A DNA stretch of 64,000 nt, taken from Arcicella rosea (GTDB taxonomy: Bacteria; Bacteroidota; Bacteroidia; Cytophagales; Spirosomataceae). How positions within the stretch are numbered: position 1 is the first letter of the stretch; each line of letters begins with the position of its first letter. Both the position numbers and the translations under genes were made by a program. This document shows positions 9,220 to 18,671 of the stretch, in pieces. The notes beneath the pieces were generated by a model, which was given only the letters and a program-made list of their open reading frames with translations, had not been told where the DNA came from and ran no database searches. The stretch covers positions 19,988 through 83,987 of the forward strand of contig NZ_JACHKT010000024.1 in assembly GCF_014204325.1 (NCBI RefSeq), read 5' to 3'.

Positions 9220-9849
9220 ATGTCAAAACCACTTCTAGGAATAATTATAACGCTCTGTATTTTCTGTTCTGTTGGTCATGGACAAAAATTAGGAGACGAA
9301 TCTTACGGCATTTCCTCTTTTTACGCTCAGTATTTCTATCAAAAACCTACTTCAACGGGCGAAATACTTCAAAGAAATCAATACACTGCTGCCCACATGA
9401 CTTTGCCCTTCGGAACGATGGTCGAAGTAACAAACCTTGCCAACAAACGTTTTGTGATTGTTAGAATCAATGACAGAGGACCATTTAAGCCTGGCAGGAT
9501 TATTGATTTAACAGAAAATCCTGCAAAATGGTTAAAAATGACGAACAAAGGGCTCACAAAAGTTCGCCTGAAAGTAGTTGGTTTTGATGGAGACATCATG
9601 CTTGAACCTTACGATTCTTTGAGACTGGTTGCTCCTCCGCATTTTGAGCCTAAATTCTATCAAAATACTAAATTAAAATATCATCGTTATTATCGCCTCA
9701 AAAAAAATTGGCAAAAACGTAAATACCCAAATCTCAAACATAGACGTTTAAAAGTAAATTCTTATTTAAGGAAACTTTCAAAACAAAAAATAAAGGCTAA
9801 AAAAGAAGCACAAAAAACAAAAGTGATTCCTCCTAAAAAGAGTAAATAA
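9220..9849 (+). CDS. rlpA: RlpA-family septal ring lytic transglycosylase
   Basis: A 209-residue exported protein. The signal peptide covers about residues 1-21, without a lipobox. It is followed by a double-psi beta-barrel of the RlpA type (about 27-115): GISSFYAQYF, TAAHMTLPFGTMVEVTNL, VRINDRGPF and GRIIDLTENPA. Family members cut naked peptidoglycan glycan strands. Instead of a C-terminal SPOR domain, this protein has a strongly basic tail (about 145-209, rich in Lys and Arg), which may bind the cell wall or other polyanions. The next gene begins 26 bp later, so the DUF58 gene may be cotranscribed. Confidence 0.85.
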   Translation: MSKPLLGIIITLCIFCSVGHGQKLGDESYGISSFYAQYFYQKPTSTGEILQRNQYTAAHMTLPFGTMVEVTNLANKRFVIVRINDRGPFKPGRIIDLTENPAKWLKMTNKGLTKVRLKVVGFDGDIMLEPYDSLRLVAPPHFEPKFYQNTKLKYHRYYRLKKNWQKRKYPNLKHRRLKVNSYLRKLSKQKIKAKKEAQKTKVIPPKKSK

Positions 9850-9875
9850 TTAGTTCAATCAACAATTTAAAAATC

Positions 9876-10775
9876 ATGGATTTAGCACAAATACGCCAAT
9901 ATGGAAATATAGAATTCTTGGCCAAGCAAATGGTAGAAGGCTTTATTACTGGTCTTCATAAATCGCCATTTCATGGTTTTTCTGTGGAATTTGCCGAACA
10001 TCGTTTATACAATAACGGCGAAAGTACTAGGCATATCGACTGGAAAGTATTTGCTAAAACAGATAGAATTTATACCAAACGCTATGAAGAAGAGACAAAT
10101 TTACGTTGCCATTTAATTATTGACACTTCATCGTCGATGTATTATCCTGAAAAAACGAATGGAAAAATTGTATTTTCCACAATGGCTGCTGCGGCTTTGG
10201 CTTACATGCTTCAAAAACAAAAAGATGCAATTAGTTTAATTACTTTTTCTGATACAGTTGAAATCCAAACGCCAGTAAAATCAACACCATCGCACATTCA
10301 TAAAATATTTCTGGATTTAGAAAACTTACTTCAAAAACCGAAGGAATATAAAAAAACGGAGGTTGCTTCGGTGATTCATCAAATTGCTGAAAATATTCAT
10401 AAACGCTCGTTAGTCATTCTTTTCAGCGATATGTTTGATGATATTGACAATGCTGAAAAGGTTTTTTCTTCCTTACAACACCTCAAACATAATCTTCATG
10501 AAGTATTGATTTTTCATGTTACAGACAAAAAAACTGAATCAGATTTTGATTTTGAAGACCGTCCTTATGAATTCATTGATTTAGAAAGTAACGAAAGCAT
10601 CAAGCTGAATCCTGCACAAGTAAAAGTGGATTATCAGAAAACTTTGCATCAATTTTACAAAGAACTAAAACTGCGTTGTGGACAATATAAAATAGATTTC
10701 ATTGAAGCCGATATTGCCGAAGGCTTTGAACAAATCCTTTCAGCTTATTTGGTAAAAAGAGGAAAGATGAAGTAA
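9876..10775 (+). CDS. DUF58 domain-containing protein (von Willebrand A-like)
   Basis: A 299-residue protein with the DUF58 signature near the N-terminus (GFSVEFAEHRLY ... STRHIDWKVFAKTDRIYTKRY, about 35-75) followed by a vWA-like fold with a MIDAS-like DTSSSMYY (about 88-95). DUF58 proteins usually work with MoxR-type AAA+ ATPases in assembling or activating envelope or metal-dependent complexes. Here no MoxR gene is adjacent; the left neighbour is rlpA (26 bp away) and the right neighbour converges. The function therefore remains open. Confidence 0.85.
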   Translation: MDLAQIRQYGNIEFLAKQMVEGFITGLHKSPFHGFSVEFAEHRLYNNGESTRHIDWKVFAKTDRIYTKRYEEETNLRCHLIIDTSSSMYYPEKTNGKIVFSTMAAAALAYMLQKQKDAISLITFSDTVEIQTPVKSTPSHIHKIFLDLENLLQKPKEYKKTEVASVIHQIAENIHKRSLVILFSDMFDDIDNAEKVFSSLQHLKHNLHEVLIFHVTDKKTESDFDFEDRPYEFIDLESNESIKLNPAQVKVDYQKTLHQFYKELKLRCGQYKIDFIEADIAEGFEQILSAYLVKRGKMK

Positions 10776-10787
10776 TTACTCCATCTT

Positions 10788-13700
10788 TTAAATTGCTAAA
10801 GGCAGCGTAAAGAAAAACTTAGTACCTTCATTTTCAACTGTTTCAAACCAAATACTTCCTTTAGCATTATCAACAACCCATTTTGCCAAAGCCAAACCAA
10901 CACCAGAACCCTGTACTTTCGTTGAATAATCTAACATAAATATTTTTCCTTGGTTTGCCTCAGGAATTCCAATACCATTATCTTCTATACTGAAAGTTAC
11001 TGCTTCAAGACCAACATTTACACCAATAATTACTGCTGCAATTCTATTTTCAGGAACAGATTGAATGGCATTCATGATTAAATTCTTAATGATGTTCCCT
11101 GTTAATTGGCGGTCTCCAACTACTTTTACTGGCTTTTCGGGAACTATCATCCGAATATGTTGTAGGGTATCGTCTTTGAAAAGATTAACTACTTTTTTGG
11201 TTTCATGGGCAAAATCAAATATTTCACTTTTGGGAATTGGCAATCTTGCAAAGTCTGAAAAAGAAGTAGCAATGTATGACAGATTATCAATTTGTCCTGT
11301 CAAAGATTCAATTTGGTCTTTTACTTGCGACATATCTAATTCTGTACCTCTTGAAATTTTACGCAATAATAACTGTAAAGACAATTTCATTGGCGTTAAT
11401 GGATTTTTAATTTCATGAGCTACCTGTTTTGCCATTTGTTGCCAAGCAGATTGTTTGTTAGCATCAGTCAAGGCTACTTTAGATTCTTCTAATTTCACTA
11501 ACATTTCGTTATAAGCCTTTACCAAAACACCAATTTCATCATCAGAACGCCAAGAAAGTGGTTCGCTAGGTTTGCTTAAATCTATTTTTCGTAATTTATT
11601 GGTAATCATCTGTAATGGAACAACCAAAAGGTTAGAAGCCAAGTAAGAAAACCATAATAATACCAAGAAAATAGTGGTGAAAGTATTCAATAAAGAGCCA
11701 ATTACAGCACTTACTTCTTTAGTAAAATAAGTTTTTGAATCATAGAAAGGAATACAAACGATTCCTAATAACTTACCTTCATTTGATTTTAATTCTAAGT
11801 AAGAAGTTTTAAAAGATAAATCCCCGATGGCTTCATCTAAAATTACTTTCTTCTCTTTTTCTTCCATCAATTGTGTATATGCAATTGGATTAATATATGA
11901 AGCGATAAAACCTTGTTCAAAACTTAAAGGTTTGTTACTTGCTAATAATTGTCCTCTTGTATCAAAAACGCTGATGTACTTTTTAGTACTTACCGCAATA
12001 CTGTTGATGGTATCAGACAAAAATTGTTTACTCATTTTCCCCTGAACATACCTATCAACTGCAGGCATCAGATTGATGCCTATGCTTTCTGTTTGGTTCA
12101 AATAACTATTCTCCTGGCTTTCCGAGAATTTTGTTCCGATAATACTAAGCGTAATACTTACTACCAAAATCAGTGGAAGTAGAAAAGCAATATTAAGGTA
12201 GATTTGAATCTTACTGGCAATATTGATATTCATCTTCGAGAACCCATATCTTAAAGCGTAAAAGAAAATAACGACGATAATCGTAAATACTAGTATTAAA
12301 AAAAGAAAAGAAAAATTGGCATAAATGGATGTAATACTTTGAGTTTCGGAAGAAACTACAATTGCTCTGCCATTTTTTCCAATAAAACCTACGTGTTTAT
12401 AGCCATTTTCTTCAACACCCTCTTGAATAATTTCTTTTCCTAGTAAAGCCTCTTTAGACAATTTACTTTCATAATTGAATCCTTCTCCTCCTGTTTTTAC
12501 AATTTTTCCATTTTCATAAATCGCAAAGCTATAATTATTAGCCTTCAATTTATCTCCTGAAATAATTGGCGATTCTCCATCAATTGAGCTTTCAGCAAAT
12601 CCTTTCTTCTTTTTTAAATCTAAAATCACATAGCCAGTTGCTAAGTCTTCTTTATTTAAAAGTGGAATAAAATTAAAATATTGTTTCCCTGAATAAACCT
12701 CTAAATCATTTACAAAATATACACTGGCATTTTTTGTTTGGTATTTAGGAAGTTTGAAAATCTTTTCAAAGGTTTCATAATTCTCTATTTCATCTGTATT
12801 ATCAAGTGATTTCCCTGTGTAATCAAACACAAAAACGCTAACGTCGTAATAAGAAAAATAACTATCTAATAAATTATGTTTGATATAATTTTCAACTTGC
12901 TCTTTCGGCAAAAAGTCTGATTTCAACAAACTCATTACTGTTGAATCTCTACTTATTACAAGACTTGCTTTACTTAGAAGGAATTCTGCTTTTTCATCAT
13001 TTTCATCAAAATAACGTTTGGCAAATTGCTTTTTTTGAATAAAATCCTCTTCCACATTTTGTTGGCTAACTACATAATTTCCAATCCCAGCACATACTAA
13101 TGCTGCACTAAAGAAATAAATGGAAGTTTGATAACGAAAAGTGTATAAATAATGCGGAAAGGAAGTAAAAAACAGGACAAACACATAAATACCGTGAATC
13201 CCAAAAACAATTAAATTGAAATCGGAGAAAATAATACAAATCAAACTAGCAAAGACAAAGGCCAATAATAAGGATGGATAAACCCATTTTGTGTTTTGTC
13301 TATTTAGCTTTATGACTAAAATGATAAAAAAATGACAGGTCAAGAAGTATGTTAATGAAATTAAAACATAAATCAACAATGAATAGAAAACTAGCGGTTT
13401 TTCCCAAATATCAATATTCAATGCCAAGCTCAATTCATTATTTGACTTTTGATAAATATCCAGCAGCACACCGTACATTAATTGGCTTAATCCAAAACTA
13501 CCAATAAGAAGTACCACAGAAATAATGCGCTTGATAGGCTTCTGTAAATTCATTAACCATAAATACACACTCATTTTATAGAAGTAATTTATCAAATAAA
13601 ACAAGATAATTACGATAACTATTAAATTGAGTATTAAGTCGCCCAAAGAAGGTGAGAAAATGGATACATTGAAGCATTCTGAATTAAAAAGTTCCGATTC

Positions 13701-14534
13701 GCTGAATATAGACGGAATTGAAAAAAACAACATGGCTATTCTTAAGAATAAAAAGAAAGCCACTAAAATGAAAAAAGCTACACTGTATTGACGACTATTA
13801 TTGAAGTACCAAATCCAAGTAAATAAATATATTACCGTGAAGAGTAAACACAAAAGACCTGCGATAATAACTACTTCTGGAATGATAAAATGTTGGAAAT
13901 TATCTGATTTATCAGATAATACTGAAAATAAAAATGTTTTAGAAGGCGTATAAATATTGAGTTGTACATTAGAAGCTGGAACGATACTAACCTCTTTCGG
14001 ATCTACTTTAAAAACACTTTCATTGAAAACAGTTTTTTGTCCTTTTCCTCTGTACTCTTTTGAATAAGAGAGATTAATCATCGAAAAAACCTCGAAAGTA
14101 TTAGCACCTACCGTCACCAAACGTCGATTCAAAATAAACTTTCCTGTTTCTAATTCTAAAGTTTTGGAGCTGTAATTCCCTTTGATAAAAGTATAATCGG
14201 GTACAAATTGGTAATCAGACCAAAAAATGATTTTACCATTTCTAAAAACAAAATATGGATATACAGTTGTGGTTTTAAAAGCACTAAATCTATTGCTTTT
14301 GGCATTGTTGAGTGTTGTGTAAACTTTATCTAAATCCGAATCTGATTGCTTGATTGCTTGATTTACTTTGTTTTGAACATCAAACAGATATTTTTCTTCA
14401 AATGTTTTACCAATTCCGTTCCCAACTACAACATATAAAAATGCTGCTATTCCAAAACACATAAAAGCAAAACTTAAAAAGATATTTCTTTTAAGGAAAA
14501 ATGAGATAAGAAATTTAGTAAACGTATTATTCAT
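10788..14534 (-). CDS. Very large multi-pass sensor histidine kinase
   Basis: A 1248-residue membrane kinase. One helix near residues 15-38 is followed by an extracytoplasmic loop, then a block of about nine to ten helices (about 215-490), a second periplasmic domain (about 500-730), one helix (about 745-770), another helix near 785-812, a further sensor domain and a helix near 945-970. HAMP follows at about 970-1025. The HisKA box contains HEIKNPLTP (about 1040). The ATPase domain has N box LIMNAIQSV, G1 DNGIGIP and G2 GSGVGLALAKWV. The HisKA/HATPase part resembles NtrY-type kinases. No response regulator gene is next to it, so its partner is unknown. It ends 12 bp from the convergent DUF58 gene. 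Confidence 0.85.
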   Translation of the reverse strand: MNNTFTKFLISFFLKRNIFLSFAFMCFGIAAFLYVVVGNGIGKTFEEKYLFDVQNKVNQAIKQSDSDLDKVYTTLNNAKSNRFSAFKTTTVYPYFVFRNGKIIFWSDYQFVPDYTFIKGNYSSKTLELETGKFILNRRLVTVGANTFEVFSMINLSYSKEYRGKGQKTVFNESVFKVDPKEVSIVPASNVQLNIYTPSKTFLFSVLSDKSDNFQHFIIPEVVIIAGLLCLLFTVIYLFTWIWYFNNSRQYSVAFFILVAFFLFLRIAMLFFSIPSIFSESELFNSECFNVSIFSPSLGDLILNLIVIVIILFYLINYFYKMSVYLWLMNLQKPIKRIISVVLLIGSFGLSQLMYGVLLDIYQKSNNELSLALNIDIWEKPLVFYSLLIYVLISLTYFLTCHFFIILVIKLNRQNTKWVYPSLLLAFVFASLICIIFSDFNLIVFGIHGIYVFVLFFTSFPHYLYTFRYQTSIYFFSAALVCAGIGNYVVSQQNVEEDFIQKKQFAKRYFDENDEKAEFLLSKASLVISRDSTVMSLLKSDFLPKEQVENYIKHNLLDSYFSYYDVSVFVFDYTGKSLDNTDEIENYETFEKIFKLPKYQTKNASVYFVNDLEVYSGKQYFNFIPLLNKEDLATGYVILDLKKKKGFAESSIDGESPIISGDKLKANNYSFAIYENGKIVKTGGEGFNYESKLSKEALLGKEIIQEGVEENGYKHVGFIGKNGRAIVVSSETQSITSIYANFSFLFLILVFTIIVVIFFYALRYGFSKMNINIASKIQIYLNIAFLLPLILVVSITLSIIGTKFSESQENSYLNQTESIGINLMPAVDRYVQGKMSKQFLSDTINSIAVSTKKYISVFDTRGQLLASNKPLSFEQGFIASYINPIAYTQLMEEKEKKVILDEAIGDLSFKTSYLELKSNEGKLLGIVCIPFYDSKTYFTKEVSAVIGSLLNTFTTIFLVLLWFSYLASNLLVVPLQMITNKLRKIDLSKPSEPLSWRSDDEIGVLVKAYNEMLVKLEESKVALTDANKQSAWQQMAKQVAHEIKNPLTPMKLSLQLLLRKISRGTELDMSQVKDQIESLTGQIDNLSYIATSFSDFARLPIPKSEIFDFAHETKKVVNLFKDDTLQHIRMIVPEKPVKVVGDRQLTGNIIKNLIMNAIQSVPENRIAAVIIGVNVGLEAVTFSIEDNGIGIPEANQGKIFMLDYSTKVQGSGVGLALAKWVVDNAKGSIWFETVENEGTKFFFTLPLAI

Positions 14535-14695
14535 AACATTTTACTTGTGGGCAATCTATTATTTTATCTTAATCGTAATCTTATTCAGACAAAAAATAGC
14601 ACAAACATGGATTTAAAAATTTTATTTGACAAAGAAGATTTACTCATTTTATCAAAAATACTTTATTTTTTTAAAATAAATGTTTTTGGTGAAAC

Positions 14696-14734
14696 AAAAA
14701 GAAGAGTCTATTTTTCAAAAGACTCTTCTTTTTT
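14696..14734 (-). terminator. Terminator after metF
   Basis: AAAAAGAAGAGTC (14696-14708) pairs with GACTCTTCTTTTT (14721-14733). In minus-strand direction it lies 30 bp beyond the metF stop and ends in a T-run. Confidence 0.8.
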
Positions 14735-14763
14735 AAAATTAAAATATTTTTGGATGAAATTAC

Positions 14764-15717
14764 TTAAAAAATCGCCTCAGCAATCTTCTTGGTACTTTCT
14801 GATTTGCTCATGGTATAAAAGTGTAAAATTGGGGCTTCAAAAGCCATCAATTCTTTACATTGTTGAATACACCATTCTATCCCAACTTGTTTAACGTCTT
14901 TATCAGTTTTACAATTTGTTACGGCTGTCACCAAATCTTCTGGCATATCTAAATGGAAAATTCGTGGCAAAACTGTCAATTGCTTCTTGGTTGCCAAAGG
15001 CTTTAAACCCGGAATAATTGGCACATTAATACCTTCTTCACGACATTTCTTCACAAAATCAAAGTACTTCTGATTGTCAAAAAACATTTGTGTTACGATA
15101 TAATCAGCACCTAGTGCTACTTTTTTCTTTAAATAATTAAAATCGGTATTGAAGTTTGGTGCTTCAAAATGTTTTTCTGGATAACCTGCTACACCAATAC
15201 AAAAGTTAGTTGGCGACGCTTGTGTTTCTTCATGCAAAAGTTCTCCATTATTCATGCTTACTACTTGTTGTAATAAATCGCTTGCAAAAGCATGACCGCC
15301 TTTTTCAGGTGTAAAAGCTGGATTTCCTTTCACTGGGTCACCACGAAGTACTAATACATTATCAATGCCCAAATAGTGTAAATCAAACAAAAAATCTTCC
15401 GTTTCTTCTTTTGTAAATCCTCCGCAAATTACATGAGGTACTGCATCAACATTGAAACGGTTCATCAAACTTGCACAAATACCTACCGTACCCGGACGTT
15501 TACGAATTGGAATTCTATCAATCTGACCGTTCACTATTTTTTCTAAATATTCTTCACGGTGATAGGTTACCTCAATAAAAGGCGGTTTAAATTCCATTAA
15601 AGGCTCAATGTTACTCATTAACGCTTGAATACTATCACCTTTTACTGGTGGAATAATCTCTATTGAAAACAAGGTTTTACCTTTTGCTTGCTCGATGTAT
15701 TGGGTAATTTTGGTCAT
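14764..15717 (-). CDS. metF: Methylenetetrahydrofolate reductase [NAD(P)H]
   Basis: A 317-residue TIM-barrel flavoprotein that reduces 5,10-methylene- to 5-methyl-tetrahydrofolate for methionine synthesis. Family marks are FSIEIIPP near the N-terminus (the Glu is catalytic), LVLRGDPVKG (about 122-131), ADYIVTQMFFDN (about 200-211) and VPIIPGLKPL. The length fits bacterial MetF. It is monocistronic with its own promoter (15795-15822) and terminator. No SAM or other riboswitch is apparent in the roughly 70-nt leader. Confidence 0.95.
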   Translation of the reverse strand: MTKITQYIEQAKGKTLFSIEIIPPVKGDSIQALMSNIEPLMEFKPPFIEVTYHREEYLEKIVNGQIDRIPIRKRPGTVGICASLMNRFNVDAVPHVICGGFTKEETEDFLFDLHYLGIDNVLVLRGDPVKGNPAFTPEKGGHAFASDLLQQVVSMNNGELLHEETQASPTNFCIGVAGYPEKHFEAPNFNTDFNYLKKKVALGADYIVTQMFFDNQKYFDFVKKCREEGINVPIIPGLKPLATKKQLTVLPRIFHLDMPEDLVTAVTNCKTDKDVKQVGIEWCIQQCKELMAFEAPILHFYTMSKSESTKKIAEAIF

Positions 15718-15794
15718 AATTAAGATAATAAATCTCCGTACTTACAGTGAATTACTTCAACAAAGTATCGTAGATAGCATTAATTTATTTTTTA

Positions 15795-15822
15795 CAAAGG
15801 TAGGCAAAACTTACAGAGTCAA
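15795..15822 (-). promoter_or_regulatory. Promoter of metF
   Basis: Read on the minus strand, TTG (15820-15822) is followed after 17 bp by TACCTTTG (15795-15802), an excellent match to the Bacteroidota vegetative promoter TTG-N17-20-TAnnTTTG. The predicted transcript starts near 15788. The -33 element lies inside the last codons of the upstream gene. Confidence 0.75.
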
Positions 15823-16116
15823 AAACTGCTTGACTAACATTTCCCACTCATCTGCCAATGAACCTACAAAAACTGACGTTTTTGCACGGGTGTACCAATA
15901 TTTGGCATTCCAATTATCGCCTTCTTTCCTATGCAAGTAAGCGTGCAATTGGTCATAATGTTTTAATCCTTCATTGCTTTGGGCTACTTCATGTGCTTGC
16001 TCCCAATCGTCATTAGCATCGTACCAAAGTGCGACGAGTAATTCATGAACAGAAGAAGGCGGAGCAGGTTGAGCGAGCGTTGCTTTAAATTCAGCGTAAG
16101 TCATCGAATCTAACAT
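15811..16116 (-). CDS. Conserved small protein of unknown function
   Basis: A 101-residue soluble protein. The segments SVHELLVALWYDANDDWEQAH and HYDQLHAYLHRKEGD with NAKYWYTRA form a pattern I recognise from a widespread family of short uncharacterised bacterial proteins; the Trp/Tyr/His-rich helical composition is reminiscent of a TPR-like fold. No catalytic motif is evident. The ATG at 16116 is used; a second in-frame ATG is four codons downstream. The metF promoter overlaps its 3' end. Confidence 0.65.
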   Translation of the reverse strand: MLDSMTYAEFKATLAQPAPPSSVHELLVALWYDANDDWEQAHEVAQSNEGLKHYDQLHAYLHRKEGDNWNAKYWYTRAKTSVFVGSLADEWEMLVKQFLTL

Positions 16117-16341
16117 TTTAAATGAACCATAAAGTTACATACTAAGTAGGTTCAAATAAAAAGTCGTTCGTCTATTTCTTTACAAAATGGCTTATTACTC
16201 TTTCTTAAAAAGGAAAAAAGAGACATAATGGCTGAACGACATTTAAAAACAAGCCGTTTTGTCTGATAAAATCCACTGGTATAAGTTTTGAAAGAAGATA
16301 GACAATCCAAAAAGAAATCTATACAAACCTTTAATAAATAA

Positions 16342-16743
16342 ATGAAGATGAACAAGAAAATAGAAATTCCGAGAAATATATTAGCAGACATTGATTTCAA
16401 CAATACTTTAAATGGCGGTAGAACAGAACCAAATATTGAGGTAAATCAAACTGAAAATGCTTATGAAGTTTTTGTTAAAGTAGCAGGTTTAAGTGCAGAC
16501 CATTTACAAATGGATGTTCAAGATAACCGACTTTGGTTATATGCTTTACAACCTGTTTTGAAAAAAGCAGAAGATGATGAAGTACAGAATTTTGTACCAC
16601 AAACCATCGGACAAATTATGTTGCCCAATTTTGTTGACCTAGAAAATATTTCAGCGAAGTATTATAACCATCAATGGAAAATTGTAATGCCAATTGATGA
16701 ACACAGAAAAGGATTCAAGAAGAGAATTGATGTAGAAATCTAA
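16342..16743 (+). CDS. Hsp20/CS-like domain protein
   Basis: A 133-residue protein whose middle part has the beta-sandwich pattern of the alpha-crystallin/Hsp20 or CS fold: EVNQTENAYEVFVKVAGLSADHLQMDVQDNRLWLYAL (about 34-70) corresponds to strands with the usual 'vkvaGl..ddi.v.v.d..L.i' rhythm, and a late strand contains the DIDVEI-like C-terminus. It lacks a clear IxI tail motif, so chaperone oligomerisation is uncertain. It stands alone between convergent neighbours and ends before a strong terminator. Confidence 0.65.
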   Translation: MKMNKKIEIPRNILADIDFNNTLNGGRTEPNIEVNQTENAYEVFVKVAGLSADHLQMDVQDNRLWLYALQPVLKKAEDDEVQNFVPQTIGQIMLPNFVDLENISAKYYNHQWKIVMPIDEHRKGFKKRIDVEI

Positions 16744-16763
16744 GCAAATAAAAAGCTATATAT

Positions 16764-16793
16764 AAGCCCTACGATTACGCTTCCGTAGGGCTT
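16764..16793. terminator. Bidirectional terminator after the Hsp20-like gene
   Basis: AAGCCCTACG (16764-16773) pairs with CGTAGGGCTT (16784-16793), ten-base loop, followed by a T-rich tract. It lies between two convergent genes. Confidence 0.85.
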
Positions 16794-16810
16794 TTCTTTT
16801 TCTTTGAATC

Positions 16811-17287
16811 TTAGAAAGTATATCTTACAGATAAGGCAATTTCATCTGCCCAAAAACTACTGTAATTAATGATATTGATTGCTGGTTTCCAGTCTAAACT
16901 GACAGCCAAAGGAATAGTTCTAGCATAAGCTTCTAAGCCTAAAATCCCGTCCAAACCTAATACAGTTGTTTGGTTTCTATCCAAAAAGCCTGGACGTTTG
17001 TCACCCCAAACATACACGTGACCACCACCACCAATGAACCAGTTGAAATCTCTGGAATTGAAAGCCCTACCATGTACTTCATAAAGTCCAGTTAAGCCAA
17101 AACCATCATAACGGAATGAACCAATTACTTCGACTGCATCTTTGTTGTTTACAAAAGTTTTGAATGTAATACCATTAGTATTACCCAAACGAATACCTAA
17201 AGCTGACTTGTACTGCCCTTGAGCTTTTACCGAAGTACTTACACCCAATAAAACGAGTATAAAAGCACTGAATAAGAGTTTTTTCAT
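16811..17287 (-). CDS. Exported beta-strand-rich protein, possible outer-membrane barrel
   Basis: A 158-residue protein with a clear signal peptide (about 1-22, ending VKAQG). The mature part alternates short beta strands with Gly-rich turns (GIRLGNTNGITFKTFV, WFIGGGGHVYVWG, LGLDGILGLEAY) and ends with aromatic VRYTF, the terminal-Phe signature of outer-membrane proteins. Its length suggests about eight strands. I recognise it as a type of small conserved Bacteroidota envelope protein, without known function. The first ATG is the only one that gives the signal peptide. Confidence 0.65.
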   Translation of the reverse strand: MKKLLFSAFILVLLGVSTSVKAQGQYKSALGIRLGNTNGITFKTFVNNKDAVEVIGSFRYDGFGLTGLYEVHGRAFNSRDFNWFIGGGGHVYVWGDKRPGFLDRNQTTVLGLDGILGLEAYARTIPLAVSLDWKPAINIINYSSFWADEIALSVRYTF

Positions 17288-17508
17288 GTAAATGTTGTTA
17301 ATAATTTAATCAAAAAGCATTTGTAAATAATTATACCAAAGAGAATAATACTTTTTTGTGGAAAATAATCCTCAATAAATCTACAAAGGCAAATTCAAAA
17401 ACATTTTGTTGAAATAGAGTAAAATCTATCCTTACAATACTCTACAAGTAAAGACTTGAAAATACTTATCTTTCAGCCATAATCGAATTCATCCTAAATC
17501 TCCTCATT

Positions 17509-18654
17509 ATGAATATTAAAACTAAACTGCTATTAGTACTTTTTGTACTGTTCCAAAGCTTTGCTTTTGCTACTGTAGCGTACAATCAACCTCCCTCAAA
17601 AGAATTTTATTTATTAGTAGGCACTTATACTTCTGGAAAAAGCGAAGGAATTTATGTCTATAAATTCAATAGTGAAACAGGTAATTTCCAAGCAATTAGT
17701 ATTGCTAAAAATCTAAAAAATCCAGCGTTTTTGGCAATTTCTCCTAATCAAAAATATGTTTATTCAGTTGGAGAAGTCAATAATGGCGGTGCAGTTTATG
17801 CTTTTGAATTTGATAAAACAAAAGGCGAATTAACCCAATTGAGTACACAATCTGCCAATGGTTCTGGGCCTTGCCATGTGGCGGTTGACAAAACAGGTAA
17901 ATGGGTAATTGTGGGGAATTATGGGGCTGGAAGCCTAAGTATTTTGCCTGTAGAAAGCAATGGAGGCATATCTGCAGCAATTCAAACCATCCAACATGAA
18001 GGGAAAAGTATAGACGTAAACCGACAAGACAAACCACATGTGCATTCAATTAATATTGCTCCCAACAATTTAGATGTTTTTGTACCTGATTTAGGAATTG
18101 ATAAAATCGTTACTTATCAATTGGATACAAAAACTGGAAAATTGAATGCGGGGAATCCAGCTTTCACCAAAGTAAAAGATGGCACAGGCCCTAGACATTT
18201 TACTTTTCATCCCAACAAAAAGTTTGCTTATGTTATTCAGGAATTAAGCGGAGATATCACAGGCTTTAATTATAAAAAAGGGTCGCTTGAGGCTTTCCAA
18301 ACAATTAGTACTTTGCCAGCAGATTATAAAGATGGAAAGTCTTGTGCAGATATTCACATTTCGCCTGATGGTAAATTTTTGTATGGTTCAAATAGAATTC
18401 ATGATAGCATTGCGATTTACGCCATCAACCAAAAAACTGGTGAGCTTACTTATATTACCAATCAATCGGTATTAGGGAAAAAACCAAGAAACTTCATGAT
18501 TGACCCCACTGGAAAATTTGTTTTGATAGCCAATCAAGATAGCGATAATATTACAATTTTTGAAAGAGACCCTGTTAAAGGTACTTTGACAGCTACGGGT
18601 AAAGAAATCTCAGTTCCTAATCCCGTTTGTTTAAAAATGTTGGATGCGAAGTAA
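17509..18654 (+). CDS. Lactonase family protein (6-phosphogluconolactonase-like beta-propeller)
   Basis: A 381-residue protein with a signal peptide (about 1-22) and a seven-bladed beta-propeller of the Lactonase/YbhE family. Characteristic segments are LVGTYTSGKSEGIYVY (about 37-52), KPHVHSINIAPN (about 177-188), GTGPRHFTFHPNKKFAYV (about 231-248) and SPDGKFLYGSNR. E. coli YbhE (Pgl) hydrolyses 6-phosphogluconolactone in the cytosol; the export signal here argues for another, periplasmic or extracellular lactone or sugar. The substrate cannot be assigned. TATCTTTC just upstream (near 17467) is a near match to a -7 box. Confidence 0.8.
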   Translation: MNIKTKLLLVLFVLFQSFAFATVAYNQPPSKEFYLLVGTYTSGKSEGIYVYKFNSETGNFQAISIAKNLKNPAFLAISPNQKYVYSVGEVNNGGAVYAFEFDKTKGELTQLSTQSANGSGPCHVAVDKTGKWVIVGNYGAGSLSILPVESNGGISAAIQTIQHEGKSIDVNRQDKPHVHSINIAPNNLDVFVPDLGIDKIVTYQLDTKTGKLNAGNPAFTKVKDGTGPRHFTFHPNKKFAYVIQELSGDITGFNYKKGSLEAFQTISTLPADYKDGKSCADIHISPDGKFLYGSNRIHDSIAIYAINQKTGELTYITNQSVLGKKPRNFMIDPTGKFVLIANQDSDNITIFERDPVKGTLTATGKEISVPNPVCLKMLDAK

Positions 18655-18671
18655 ACTGATAATTAAAACTT

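Noticed and set aside
14547..14894. 115-codon plus-strand frame overlapping the metF 3' end
   Set aside because: It runs through the metF terminator and antisense to metF; no protein features.
15718..15794. SAM-type riboswitch in the metF leader
   Set aside because: The leader of about 70 nt shows no multi-stem structure or conserved SAM aptamer sequence.
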